Assembly (NCBI RefSeq): GCF_002286985.1
Contig: NZ_NSKC01000005.1
Coordinates: 281,001 to 345,000 of the forward strand
Length of the DNA: 64,000 nucleotides
Direction of reading: 5' to 3'
Origin: Halorubrum salipaludis
GTDB lineage: Archaea; Halobacteriota; Halobacteria; Halobacteriales; Haloferacaceae
The position numbers and the translations under genes were made by a program. Position 1 is the first letter of the stretch. Each line of letters starts with the position of its first letter. Shown in pieces: positions 24,985-33,800 of the stretch. The notes below the pieces were generated by a model, which saw nothing but the letters and a program-made list of their open reading frames with translations, did no database searches and was not told the DNA's origin.

Positions 24985-26502
24985 ATGAGCGAGGAGGACG
25001 ACTGGTTCGAGCGCGCGCTGCGGGACATCGACGCGGACAGCGACGCGGTCGACGACGGGGAGACGGACGATAGCGACGGGGCGAGAGGAGACGCCGAAGC
25101 GGGAGACGAGGCACCGGATGGCGAGGCCCCGGACGAAGGGCCGGACAGCGGGGCCTCCGAATCCGAGGGAGCCGGCGAGCGCGACGACGAGCGCGGGAGC
25201 GACCCGTTCGGCGGGATCCGCGAGGGCGAGCGGGACCCCGAGCGAGACGCCCCCGGTGACCTCGCCGAGGGTAATTTCGGCGATGAGGGGTTCGGTGATG
25301 GCGACTCGGATGGAGGCGATTTCGACGCGGACGATTCCGACGCGGGCGCTTTCGACGGCGACGACTTGGATAGCGACGCGTTCGGCGGCGACGAATCGGA
25401 AGGCGATCCGTTCGGCGGCGGCCCGTCCGAAGACGAGCCGCCCGGCGAGGGGTTCGGCGGCGGATCGTTCGGCGAGGACGACCCGTTCGGCGGCGGATCG
25501 GCGGCGGGCGAGGCCGCGGAACCGACCGACCTAGGCGGGGGTTTCGGCGGCGGATCGTTCGGCGAGGACGACCCGTTCGGCGGCGGCGGGAGCGCCCCGG
25601 GCGGCGGACCGACCGGCGGTGGACCGGGCGGCGGACAGACCGGCGGCGGACCGGCGGGCGGATCGGCGGACCCCTTCGGCGGATATCGGGGGGACGCCCC
25701 GGGCGGATCTGGAGGCCCGAACGACGCGGGGTTCGGCGAGTTCGGCGGGGAGGGCGGCGACCCGTCGCCGGAGTTCGACGCCGACCCCGACGACTTCGAG
25801 TCGTCCATCGAGCGCACCGACGTCGGGATCGAGGGGCTCGACGAGATGATCCTCGGCGGGGTCCCGCGTCGCTCGCTTTTGTCGGTCATCGGCGGCGCCG
25901 GGACCGGGAAGACGACGTTTGCCCTCCAGTTCCTCAACGAGGCGCTCGAATCCGACCGGAAGGGGGTGTACATCACCCTCGAACAGACCCGCGAGTCGAT
26001 CCTCGCGACGGCCGAGGAGAAGGGGTGGTCGTTCCGCGAGCACGCCGACGAGGACCGGCTCGCGGTGGTCGCCATCGACCCGATCGAGATGGCGAACTCG
26101 CTGGCGTCGATCCGGAACGACCTTGTCCGGCTCATCGCCGAGTTCGACGCGGACCGGCTGGTGCTCGACTCCGTCTCCCTCCTTGAGATGATGTACGACC
26201 ACCCGGCGAAGCGCCGCTCGGAGGTGTTCGGGTTCACCCGGTCGCTGAAGGAGGCGGGCGTCACCACCCTGCTCACCTCCGAGGCGAGCGAGCGGAACCC
26301 CTTCGCCTCCAGGCACGGGATCGTCGAGTACCTCACCGACGCGGTGTTCGTACTCCAGTACATCCGCGGCACCGACTTCCGGGAGACGCGCCTCGCCGTC
26401 GAGATCCAGAAGATCCGCGACGCGAACCACTCCCGGCAGTCGAAGCCGTACGAGATCACCGACACCGGCATCTCTGTGTACGGGCAGGCGAACATCTTCT
26501 GA
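24985..26502 (+). CDS. KaiC-like RecA-superfamily ATPase with long disordered N-terminus
   Basis: The protein has 505 residues from the ATG at 24985. Residues 1 to about 270 are a low-complexity acidic and Gly-rich region made of Asp/Glu/Gly/Ser/Phe. It includes two 15-residue repeats of FGGGSFGEDDPFGGG encoded 90 bp apart (from 25453 and 25543), then a GGGP/GGGQ-type run. The C-terminal half is one KaiC-type ATPase domain: IERTDVGIEGLDEMILGGVP, Walker A GGAGTGKTT at residues 303-311, YITLEQTRESI with the catalytic Glu-like position, and Walker B-like RLVLDSVSLLEM. GvpD/RAD55-type proteins of this size act as regulators in archaea. The disordered half suggests an assembly or condensate role, but the function is unknown. 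Confidence 0.88.
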   Translation: MSEEDDWFERALRDIDADSDAVDDGETDDSDGARGDAEAGDEAPDGEAPDEGPDSGASESEGAGERDDERGSDPFGGIREGERDPERDAPGDLAEGNFGDEGFGDGDSDGGDFDADDSDAGAFDGDDLDSDAFGGDESEGDPFGGGPSEDEPPGEGFGGGSFGEDDPFGGGSAAGEAAEPTDLGGGFGGGSFGEDDPFGGGGSAPGGGPTGGGPGGGQTGGGPAGGSADPFGGYRGDAPGGSGGPNDAGFGEFGGEGGDPSPEFDADPDDFESSIERTDVGIEGLDEMILGGVPRRSLLSVIGGAGTGKTTFALQFLNEALESDRKGVYITLEQTRESILATAEEKGWSFREHADEDRLAVVAIDPIEMANSLASIRNDLVRLIAEFDADRLVLDSVSLLEMMYDHPAKRRSEVFGFTRSLKEAGVTTLLTSEASERNPFASRHGIVEYLTDAVFVLQYIRGTDFRETRLAVEIQKIRDANHSRQSKPYEITDTGISVYGQANIF

Positions 26503-26564
26503 ACCCGCCGACGAACGGGCCCGCGCGGCGGACTTTTAAGAGTCGGACTGAGCAACGAACGCCC

Positions 26565-26999
26565 GTGTCTCCCGAGAACGCCCCCCTCTCCTCCTCCTCG
26601 CTCTTCCCATCTCGTCGAGCAGTCGGGATCGGCCTGCTCGCCGGTCTCGCTCACCTGATCGTCGTCGCCGCGCTCACCGAGTGGTTCGATCTCTCGTTCG
26701 GTCGCAACCCGTTCCTCGTCTACGTCGCCGTCGGCGCCCTGTCGCTCGGGGCGCTCCCGGCCGCGCTCTTCGTCGAACACCGGCTCGTCGCCCCGTCGAT
26801 CGCGGTCGCCCTCGCGCTCGTCGCGTCGACGTACGGGACGTGGTCGGTGTACGTCGCGCCGGAGACGATCCCGACTCCGGTCGGCCCGACGCCGTTGGGG
26901 TGGTACCTGATCGGGTGGGTCGCGGTGGTCGGGGTGGCGCTGATCGCTGGCGGCGTGGAGTACGGCATCCGTCGGGCGATGGTCGCGCGAGGCGAGTGA
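26565..26999 (+). CDS. Four-helix membrane protein, haloarchaeal, unknown function
   Basis: The protein has 144 residues and starts with GTG at 26565, about 28 nt below cttttaagag, so it is probably leaderless. Hydrophobic helices are at AVGIGLLAGLAHLIVVAALT, FLVYVAVGALSLGALPAALF, LVAPSIAVALALVASTYG and LGWYLIGWVAVVGVALIAGG. No catalytic motif is seen. It follows the KaiC-like gene by 62 nt on the same strand but has its own promoter. The family was not recognised. Confidence 0.75.
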   Translation: MSPENAPLSSSSLFPSRRAVGIGLLAGLAHLIVVAALTEWFDLSFGRNPFLVYVAVGALSLGALPAALFVEHRLVAPSIAVALALVASTYGTWSVYVAPETIPTPVGPTPLGWYLIGWVAVVGVALIAGGVEYGIRRAMVARGE

Positions 27000-27015
27000 G
27001 AGGGTACTACAGTCG

Positions 27016-27291
27016 GGTGATTTCTCTCACTACGTTCGAGAAATGCACCGTCCGGGAGTCACGCGAGCGAAGCGAGCGTGACAACGGACGGTACACGACC
27101 GGAGGGAGTTTGCCGAGCGAAGCGAGGCAAACGTCGACTGACGGAGTCAGTCGGAAGTGCACCGTCCGGGAATTGAACCAAAATCAGACGTGCTCGCTCA
27201 CTGCGTTCGCTGCGCGCGACTGATAGGGTTCAATTCCGTCCGGTGATTTCTCTCACTACGTTCGAGAAATGCACCGTCCGGGAATTGAACC
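27016..27291. repeat. Duplicated tRNA-Gly 3'-end fragments and flank
   Basis: A perfect 42-bp direct repeat lies at 27016-27057 and 27242-27283. The second copy includes the 3' end of tRNA-Gly (27270 onward). A third fragment at 27158-27179 is an exact 22-bp copy of the tRNA 3' end (27270-27291). An inverted, slightly shortened copy of the T-arm lies at 27227-27243. Short hairpins of the type CGAGCGAAGCGAGCG lie between. No integrase gene is present. The pattern is what recurrent site-specific integration and imperfect excision at a tRNA 3' end would leave. Confidence 0.85.
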
Positions 27292-27340
27292 CGGGCTATT
27301 AGCTTGGGAAGCTAATGTCCTACCACTGGACCAACGGTGC
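27270..27340 (-). tRNA. tRNA-Gly (anticodon CCC)
   Basis: The cloverleaf of 71 nt on the minus strand has acceptor GCACCGT/ACGGTGC with discriminator A, anticodon stem TTAGC/GCTAA around TTCCCAA, and T stem CCGGG/CCCGG with loop TTCAATT. There is no intron and no encoded CCA. It reads GGG codons. Pieces of its 3' end are repeated on its downstream side (see the neighbouring repeat). Confidence 0.96.
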
Positions 27341-27431
27341 TCACTCGGCAGTATCCGACCTTCCCACTTGAACGTAGCGTTTCCGGTGCCGCGAGCCACA
27401 CGCTTAACCCGCCGCCGGCGGACTCCACCCC

Positions 27432-28877
27432 ATGCACTCACAGCCGAACGAGACGGACGTGTCGATCGATCCGGCGGCCGTCGAGCGCGTCCGCGAGCGA
27501 CGCGCCGAGCTCGCGCCGGCGCTCGGCCGGACATGGACCGACGGCGGACCGCGGCGCTTCCTCACCGACCTCACCGCGATTGGGAGCCGGATGGCCGGCA
27601 GCGAGGGGGAACGCCGGGCCGCCGCGATCGTCGCCGACGCGTTCGAGCGGGCGGGGCTCTCGGGGATCGAGACGCGACCGTTCGAGATGGACGCGTGGGA
27701 GCGCGGGGACGCGACGCTCCGGGTGACGGCGCCCGGACGCAACGGCGCGGCGGCGACCCGCGAGTTCGAGGCGCTCGCGCTCCCGTACTCGCCCGAGGGG
27801 AGCGTCGACGGCGCGCTCGTCGACGTGGGATACGGGACGCCCGCCGAGATCGACGAGCGGGACGTCGAGGGCCGGATCGCGGTCGCGTCGACGACGACGC
27901 CGGAGGGCGGCCGGTTCGTCCACCGGATGGAGAAGTTCGGCTACGCGATCGACGCGGGCGCGGTCGGCTTCGTCTTCGTCAACCACCTCGACGGCCAGCT
28001 CCCGCCCACGGGGTCGCTGACGTTCGGCCGGGAGGCCGACGCGGTCGCCGTCGGCGTCTCGAAGGAGACCGGCGCGTGGCTCCGGGAGTACGCGGTCGGC
28101 GGGGGCGGCGGGAACGGGGAGACCGCCGAATCGGGCTCCGTCGCGCAGGCCGAGCTGTCGGTGACGGCGACGACCGAACCGGGCGAGAGCCGGAACGTGA
28201 TCGGTCGCGCGGGTCCGGACACCGACGAGCGGCTCCTCCTCGTCGCGCACTACGACGCCCACGACATCGCGGAGGGCGCGCTCGACAACGGCTGCGGGAT
28301 CGCGACCGTCGCGACCGCGGCGGCGATCCTGACCGAGGCGGACCTCCCGATCGGCGTCGACGTGGTCGCGGTCGGCGCGGAGGAGGTCGGGCTCCTCGGC
28401 GCGGAGCGGCTGGCCGAGCGGCTCGACCTCGACCGGGTCAAGGGCGTGGTCAACGTCGACGGCGCGGGGCGGTTCCGCGACCTGGTGGCGCTGGCGCACG
28501 CCTCCGAGACCGCGGCGTCTGTCGCGGAAGCGGTGTCGACGGCGACCAACCAGCCGATCGCGGTCGACGCCGAGCCGCACCCGTTCTCCGACCAGTGGCC
28601 GTTCGTCCGGCGCGGGGTGCCCGCCCTCCAGCTCCACAGCGACTCCGGCGACCGCGGGCGGGGATGGGGGCACACCCACGCGGACACCCTCGACAAGGTT
28701 GACGACCGAAACGTCCGGGAGCACGCGATGCTCACGGCGCTGCTCGTCGCCGAGTTCGCGGCCCCGGAGCGCGACGCCCCCCGGCTCGACCGCGAGGACC
28801 TGATCGCGGCGTTCAGAGAGGCCGACTTCGAGACGGGCATGCGCGCGGCCGACCTCTGGCCGGCCGGGTGGGAGTGA
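27432..28877 (+). CDS. M28 family zinc aminopeptidase
   Basis: This is a metallopeptidase of clan MH. It has 481 residues from the ATG at 27432, with a box (cttaaccc) about 27-30 nt upstream. A PA-like insert may lie at residues about 115-190 (ALVDVGYGTPAEIDERDVEG and FVFVNHLDGQLP). Di-zinc ligands of the M28 fold are visible: LLLVAHYDAHD with His and Asp, then GALDNGCGIA with the bridging Asp, GAEEVGLLGAERL with the catalytic Glu pair, VVNVDGAGR with Asp, and GHTHADTLDKVD with the last His. No signal peptide is evident, so it is probably cytoplasmic. It is convergent with nadE (1-bp gap). Confidence 0.92.
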   Translation: MHSQPNETDVSIDPAAVERVRERRAELAPALGRTWTDGGPRRFLTDLTAIGSRMAGSEGERRAAAIVADAFERAGLSGIETRPFEMDAWERGDATLRVTAPGRNGAAATREFEALALPYSPEGSVDGALVDVGYGTPAEIDERDVEGRIAVASTTTPEGGRFVHRMEKFGYAIDAGAVGFVFVNHLDGQLPPTGSLTFGREADAVAVGVSKETGAWLREYAVGGGGGNGETAESGSVAQAELSVTATTEPGESRNVIGRAGPDTDERLLLVAHYDAHDIAEGALDNGCGIATVATAAAILTEADLPIGVDVVAVGAEEVGLLGAERLAERLDLDRVKGVVNVDGAGRFRDLVALAHASETAASVAEAVSTATNQPIAVDAEPHPFSDQWPFVRRGVPALQLHSDSGDRGRGWGHTHADTLDKVDDRNVREHAMLTALLVAEFAAPERDAPRLDREDLIAAFREADFETGMRAADLWPAGWE

Positions 28878-28878
28878 G

Positions 28879-29808
28879 TCAGTTCCCTCGGTCCGCCGGC
28901 ATCGGCGGGGTCGTGCGCTTGTGCGCCGTGGCGCGGTGGCGCGCGAGCAGGTCGGCGACGGTCTCCGCCGAAACGTCGACGTCGCCCGTCAGCCGCTCGG
29001 CGACCGCCTCGGCGTCGAGCCCGCGGTCGACGCCGAGCCGCAACACGGCGTCGATCGCCTCGTACGAGGCCCCGAGGTCGTCGGCGTCGCGCTGGCCGGG
29101 GAGAAAGCCCGCGGTCGGCGGCTTCTCGACGACGAACTCGGGCACGTCGAGCTCCGCGGCGAGCGCGCGGACCTCGGTCTTGTACAGGTGCCCGAGCGGG
29201 AGCAGGTCGGCCGCGCCGTCGCCGTGTTTCGTGACGTAGCCGAGGAGGCGCTCGCTCCGGTTGGTCGTCCCGCAGACGAGTCGGTCCGTCGCGTTCGCGG
29301 CCAGATACGCCATCGCCATCCGGAGCCGCGCGATCGCGTTCCCGGAGCGGACCGGCTCGTCGTGGAGGTCGAACCGGTCGGGCGCGACCGCGCCGAACTG
29401 CGCGAACAGTGGCTGGAGGTGCACCGTGTCGTGGTCGATCCCGAGCGCGTCCGCGAGCGCTTCCGCGTCGCGGGCGTGGGGTGCCCCGATCTTGTTGCAG
29501 GGGAGGATCAGCCCATACACGCGGTCGGCGCCGAGCGCCTCCACCGCCAGCGCCGCCGTGACCGTGGAGTCCAGACCGCCGCTCATGTTGACGACCAGCC
29601 CCGCCGCGTTCGCGGCCGCGACCTCGTCGGCGAGAAACGTCCGGATCCGCTCCCGTTCCGCGGCCGGGTCCGGAGCGTCGGACGGGTCGAGGGCGCCGGA
29701 GTCGGCGGTCGCGACGCGGTCGGACGAGTCGTCTCCGGTCGACGCCGCGGCCGCGGATCGATCGGGGATCGCTCCCGGCTCGAACGCGCTCGACCGGCGG
29801 TCACCCAT
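28879..29808 (-). CDS. nadE: NAD+ synthetase (ammonia-dependent)
   Basis: The enzyme converts nicotinate adenine dinucleotide to NAD+ using ATP and ammonia. Its 309 residues lack the glutaminase domain. The PP-loop is VNMSGGLDST (SGG at 76-78). Other family segments are LCGTTNRSERLLGYVTKHGD-like (CGTTNRSERLLGYVTKHG) and LPLGHLYKTEVRALA, as well as PTAGFLPGQRDADDLG. The first 50 residues are low-complexity Ser/Asp/Ala/Arg with no homology, so the real start may be nearer residue 45. The frame is open from the ATG at 29808. The gene ends 1 bp from the M28 gene. Together with nadK nearby it belongs to NAD metabolism, but the two are not one operon. Confidence 0.95.
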   Translation of the reverse strand: MGDRRSSAFEPGAIPDRSAAAASTGDDSSDRVATADSGALDPSDAPDPAAERERIRTFLADEVAAANAAGLVVNMSGGLDSTVTAALAVEALGADRVYGLILPCNKIGAPHARDAEALADALGIDHDTVHLQPLFAQFGAVAPDRFDLHDEPVRSGNAIARLRMAMAYLAANATDRLVCGTTNRSERLLGYVTKHGDGAADLLPLGHLYKTEVRALAAELDVPEFVVEKPPTAGFLPGQRDADDLGASYEAIDAVLRLGVDRGLDAEAVAERLTGDVDVSAETVADLLARHRATAHKRTTPPMPADRGN

Positions 29809-30301
29809 CGGCCGGCCCTCCGAACGGCGGTTTCTGAACCGATCGGTGTGGCGGCGATCGGTTCGGAGCCGCTCGGCGTGGAGGTGATCCCCGAGAAGCG
29901 TGCGGTTCGCGGGGACTGCGGGGAGTGCGGAGAGTCCGATCGACCGTCACGGTTCGAACCCGCCGCAAACGCGTGCGGGCGTCGTCTCGAAAGCTCATGT
30001 TCGCCTGCCGCTTCCGAACGAACGGGTAAATACTCACGGTAGTGTTTGTTTAAGGTCTTCCCCATATTGCATCCAGAACACCAAGACCAAACACGATTTG
30101 TACATTGACAATCAACATTTTTGGGAAATAGATGTAGAATCTGGCAATATATTCTTGTAAAGATATCGTATGAAACAGACGCATACATATATCTCTAATT
30201 GAGACCATATACTGAACTTTAATCGCCATTCTCTGTCTGGATAAACAATATAAGGAGAAAATAACCCAATACTTATACAGACAGATTCACTCGATTTGTC
30301 C
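29809..30301. other. Gene-free stretch with an AT-rich island (about 30030-30301)
   Basis: The first part (29809-30030) is GC-rich with only shadow frames. From about 30040 to 30301 the composition drops sharply to roughly one-third GC with runs such as caacatttttgggaaatag. This is the most AT-rich stretch in the window after the phoU-type promoter. A box (acttatac) at about 30270 is the probable promoter of the regulator gene starting at 30302. No convincing ORF or RNA was seen; short minus-strand frames here are not supported. Confidence 0.6.
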
Positions 30302-30835
30302 ATGTCGTCGATCCAGCTCACGACGAGTCAGAGACGGGTGCTCACCGCGCTCGTGAACCTCTCCGAGAACGCCGACCGTCCGGTGTCCGGCAGGCGGATC
30401 GCCGAGTCGATCGACCGGAACGCCGGTACCGTCCGGAACCGGATGCAGAGCCTGCGCGACATCGGGTTAGTCGAGGGCGTCGCCGGGCCCCACGGCGGGT
30501 ACGTCCCGACTGACGCGGCCTACGAGACGCTCGACATCGAGCGCATGGACGGCGCCGCCAGCACCCCGGTCGAGCGCGAGGGCGACCCGGTCGAGGGTGT
30601 CAACGTCGAGGAGATCGACCTCTCGAGCGTCGCCAATCCCGAGCTGTGTCGGGCGGAGCTCGTGATCCGCGGGCCGGTCGGCACCTTCGACGCCGGCGAC
30701 CGCGTGACCGTGGGTCCGACCCCCGGCGCGGGGCTCCGACTCTCGGGGGTCGTCGACGCGACCCACGTCGACGGCAACACGCTGTTGGTCCGGGTGGAGG
30801 GGATGGAGACTCCGGGCAAAGAGCGGGCGGCGTAG
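30302..30835 (+). CDS. Winged-helix transcriptional regulator with C-terminal beta domain
   Basis: The protein has 177 residues from the ATG at 30302. The N-terminal 75 residues are a winged helix of Rrf2/HTH_11 style: LTTSQRRVLTALVNLSENA, then ISGRRIAESIDR-like (VSGRRIAESIDRNAGTVRN) with the recognition helix and GLVEGVAGPHGGYVPTDAAY as the wing. The C-terminal part (ELVIRGPVGTFDAGDRVTVG, DATHVDGNTLLVRVEGME) is beta-rich and may sense a ligand or dimerise; it resembles no enzyme. A TATA-like acttatac lies about 28-30 nt upstream inside the AT-rich island. The target is unknown; the island may include its own operator. Confidence 0.78.
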   Translation: MSSIQLTTSQRRVLTALVNLSENADRPVSGRRIAESIDRNAGTVRNRMQSLRDIGLVEGVAGPHGGYVPTDAAYETLDIERMDGAASTPVEREGDPVEGVNVEEIDLSSVANPELCRAELVIRGPVGTFDAGDRVTVGPTPGAGLRLSGVVDATHVDGNTLLVRVEGMETPGKERAA

Positions 30836-30847
30836 CGCGGTCGGCCG

Positions 30848-31780
30848 TTATCCGGTCGTATCGGTCCCCGCGATCCGGTCCCGGATCGCGCCCGTCGCCG
30901 CGGCGGCGTGTCTGGCGTCGCGGTACCGCTCTCCGAAGGCGACGCGGGCGCTTTCGGCGGCCTCGCCGTCGACCGCGAACGAGACGCCCTCGTAGGCCAC
31001 GTCCCAGAGCACCAGCGGCTCCGGCGGCGCGGGACCGATCCCGAGCTCGCCGGGGACCGGTTCGGCGTCGAGCAGCCGGTCGATCAGGGAGAGGTCGGCC
31101 GTTCCGCGCCCGACCGCGCGGACGGCGGCGACCAGCCGGCGCACGAGCGCCCGCGGGAACCCGTCGGCGCTCACCTCGACGACGAGGAGGTCGCCCGCCC
31201 GGGTCGCAGTCGCGGAGAGGTCGCGGACGGTCCCGGTCTCGTCGCTCGTCAGGTTGTGGAAGTCGTGCTCGCCCGAGAGCCGCGCGAGCGCCTCGCGGAC
31301 GCGGTCGTCGTCGACGGCGTGGTCGGGGTCCGCGTCGCGACGGCCGGAGCTATCGCCGGCGTCTCCGCGGTCGCGACTCCCGTCCGCGTCGCGGACGGGC
31401 GCGTACAGGTGATAGCGGTAGGTCCGCCGGACCGCGTCGTGGGTCGCGTGGAGCCCGTCCGGCACGTCGGCGGCCGCCCACACGCGCACCGAACCGGGGA
31501 GGTGGCCGTTGAACGCGCGCGGCGTGAGCCACTCTGGCGCCGCGAACGCGACCGTCTGCGCGACCGCGGAGACGCCGGCGTCGGTCCGCCCCGCGGCGGC
31601 GTACCCCGGCGGCGTCGCGTGCGTCGGGCCGTCGCCGCGGTCGACGATTCCGTGTTCGGCGAGCGCCCGCAGGAGCGTGCCCTCGACGGTCGTCGCGTGC
31701 GGCTGGCGCTGGAAGCCGGCGTACTCGCGGCCGTCGTACGCGACCCGGAACGCGCGGGTCGCCGTCGGGCCGTCGGTCAC
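30848..31780 (-). CDS. truA: tRNA pseudouridine(38-40) synthase TruA
   Basis: TruA isomerises uridines 38-40 in the tRNA anticodon stem. It has 310 residues and starts with GTG at 31780, overlapping the stop of the universal-stress gene as GTGA. The catalytic Asp67 is in AAAGRTDAGVSA. Other family blocks are FRVAYDGREYAGFQRQP at the N-terminus, TRRTYRYHLYAP-like (VRRTYRYHLYAP), and GDLLVVEVSADGFPRALVRR. A Asp/Arg-rich insertion (GSRDRGDAGDSSGRRDADPD) interrupts the domain, as is common in halophile proteins. It is convergent with the regulator gene. Confidence 0.95.
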   Translation of the reverse strand: MTDGPTATRAFRVAYDGREYAGFQRQPHATTVEGTLLRALAEHGIVDRGDGPTHATPPGYAAAGRTDAGVSAVAQTVAFAAPEWLTPRAFNGHLPGSVRVWAAADVPDGLHATHDAVRRTYRYHLYAPVRDADGSRDRGDAGDSSGRRDADPDHAVDDDRVREALARLSGEHDFHNLTSDETGTVRDLSATATRAGDLLVVEVSADGFPRALVRRLVAAVRAVGRGTADLSLIDRLLDAEPVPGELGIGPAPPEPLVLWDVAYEGVSFAVDGEAAESARVAFGERYRDARHAAAATGAIRDRIAGTDTTG

Positions 31781-32268
31781 TCCGGGTCGGGGCCGTCGCC
31801 CGCGCCCGCGGCCTCTCCGTCCTCCGCTTCTTCCGCATCATCGTCGGCCATCGGCACCGTGACGACCGGGACGGGCGAGACGCGCACCACCTTCTCGGTG
31901 ACGCTCCCGAGCAGGACCCGCTGGAGGCCGGAGCGCGCGTGGCTCGGCATCACGACGATGTCGGCGCCCACGTCGTCGATCGCGTTCTCGATGACGTCGA
32001 CGGGCTCGCCGCGGACGACGCTGCCCACCACGTCGACGCCCGCCGACTCCAGCTCCGCCGTCACGGTCTCGACCCGCTCCTCGGCCGCGTCTTCGACGCG
32101 CTCCGCGAACGCGCCGGCCTGCGGGCCGCGCAGCGTCTGCGCGACCGTGTCGATCGCGGAGACGACGTGGACGGTCGCGTCGTACCGCTCCGCGAGGCTC
32201 TCCGCGTGCGGGATCGCGTCGTTCCCCTTCCCGCCCGGCGCCACGGGGAGGAGGATGTCGTCGTACAT
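31777..32268 (-). CDS. Universal stress protein (UspA family)
   Basis: The protein has 163 residues starting at MYDDILLPVAPGGKGND (ATG 32268); the longer frame to 32364 adds an unlikely leader. The UspA fold is recognised from the first strand, from VHVVSAIDTVAQTLRG, and from the C-terminal ATP-binding-type loop GSVTEKVVRVSPVPVVTVP, preceded by ADIVVMPSHARSGLQRVLLG. The acidic tail (DDDAEEAEDGEAAGAGDGPD) is a halophilic extension. It is coupled by a 4-nt GTGA overlap to truA, so the two are cotranscribed. Confidence 0.9.
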   Translation of the reverse strand: MYDDILLPVAPGGKGNDAIPHAESLAERYDATVHVVSAIDTVAQTLRGPQAGAFAERVEDAAEERVETVTAELESAGVDVVGSVVRGEPVDVIENAIDDVGADIVVMPSHARSGLQRVLLGSVTEKVVRVSPVPVVTVPMADDDAEEAEDGEAAGAGDGPDPE

Positions 32269-32376
32269 ACGTGACGGTCCGCCCGCCGGGTGGAAAACGG
32301 TACCGGCCGTCGTGTCCGAGAGGACCGTCCGCGGAGGCGGTCGCTCACGGAGGCGGTCGCTCACGGAGGCGGCCCC

Positions 32377-32577
32377 CTACAGCCCGAGCGCGTCGAGCAG
32401 GTCGAAGCCGACGCCGGCGTAGCCGACCAGCTTGAAGCCGAGGTAGATCCCGACGATCGCCACCACGCCGGGGAGTTCGGGCGGGGCGGGGATCGGGACG
32501 CGGAGGAAGGCGAACAGCGCGCCGACCGTGAGGCCGACGATCAGGGCCGCGACCGTCAGCACGGGCGTGGAACTCAT
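32377..32577 (-). CDS. XapX domain small membrane protein
   Basis: The protein has 66 residues starting at MSSTPVLTVAALIVGLTVG (ATG 32577). It has two hydrophobic helices separated by LRVPIPAPPELPGVVAIVGIY; the VPxPxPPxLxGxxGIxGxxxG pattern is the XapX (DUF1427) signature. An AT-rich box (cttatgag) about 27 nt upstream supports a leaderless start. XapX proteins are small and their role is not established. Confidence 0.88.
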   Translation of the reverse strand: MSSTPVLTVAALIVGLTVGALFAFLRVPIPAPPELPGVVAIVGIYLGFKLVGYAGVGFDLLDALGL

Positions 32578-32711
32578 GTCGGCGGGTCGGCGGCGTCGAC
32601 TCATAAGGCCGACGTTACGGGCCGGTCCGTCGACGTCGAGGTGGACCCCGGCCGCCGGCCGGCACGGCGCGGATGGGCAGGGTTTTCAGACGGGCGCCCC
32701 TCCACGGGGAC

Positions 32712-33278
<567 letters not shown>

Positions 33279-33365
33279 GACGGAGACCCGCGGTCGACGC
33301 CCGCGAACGATCCTCCGAGGCGGTGAGCACACTTTTAAGTCCGTGATCGCTGATGTGCGAGTCAG

Positions 33366-33731
33366 ATGCCCTCCAACAAACGCACCGCCATCGCGGCGGG
33401 ATTAGTTCTGATCGGTATCGCCGTCTTCCTGTACGCGGTCGTCCTTCAACAGCAACTCCTCCGCGGCGCGGGAATCGGGCTCTCCGCCCTCGTCGTCGCG
33501 GCGCTCGTGTACTACGGCGGTACCAATCGGCGGACGCTCGTCCGGGCCACCGTCGTCGTGACGGTCGTCTACGGCGTGTTCACCTTCCAACTGCCGCTCG
33601 CCGTCATCGCGGCCTGCGCCGTCTACCTCTCCGCGTGGCTCACGGGCGCGGACGGTCCGTTCGACGCGCCCGACACGACGATATTCCCGATCGAACGGGC
33701 GACGGCCGGAGAGACAGAAGATAGCGAGTGA
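33366..33731 (+). CDS. Small membrane protein, unknown function
   Basis: The protein has 121 residues from the ATG at 33366, with a TATA-like cttttaag centred about 29 nt upstream (leaderless). Hydrophobic segments are at TAIAAGLVLIGIAVFLYAVV, GAGIGLSALVVAALVYYGG and VRATVVVTVVYGVFTF, with a fourth at LPLAVIAACAVYLSAWLTG. The C-terminus is acidic (ERATAGETEDSE). No family was recognised. It is convergent with the dehydrogenase gene. Confidence 0.75.
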   Translation: MPSNKRTAIAAGLVLIGIAVFLYAVVLQQQLLRGAGIGLSALVVAALVYYGGTNRRTLVRATVVVTVVYGVFTFQLPLAVIAACAVYLSAWLTGADGPFDAPDTTIFPIERATAGETEDSE

Positions 33732-33800
33732 CGCCTTTGCGCCACTCCTGTTTATAAGCACCCCCCACGCATTCCGGCCGCCCGCTCACACGACCCGGTT

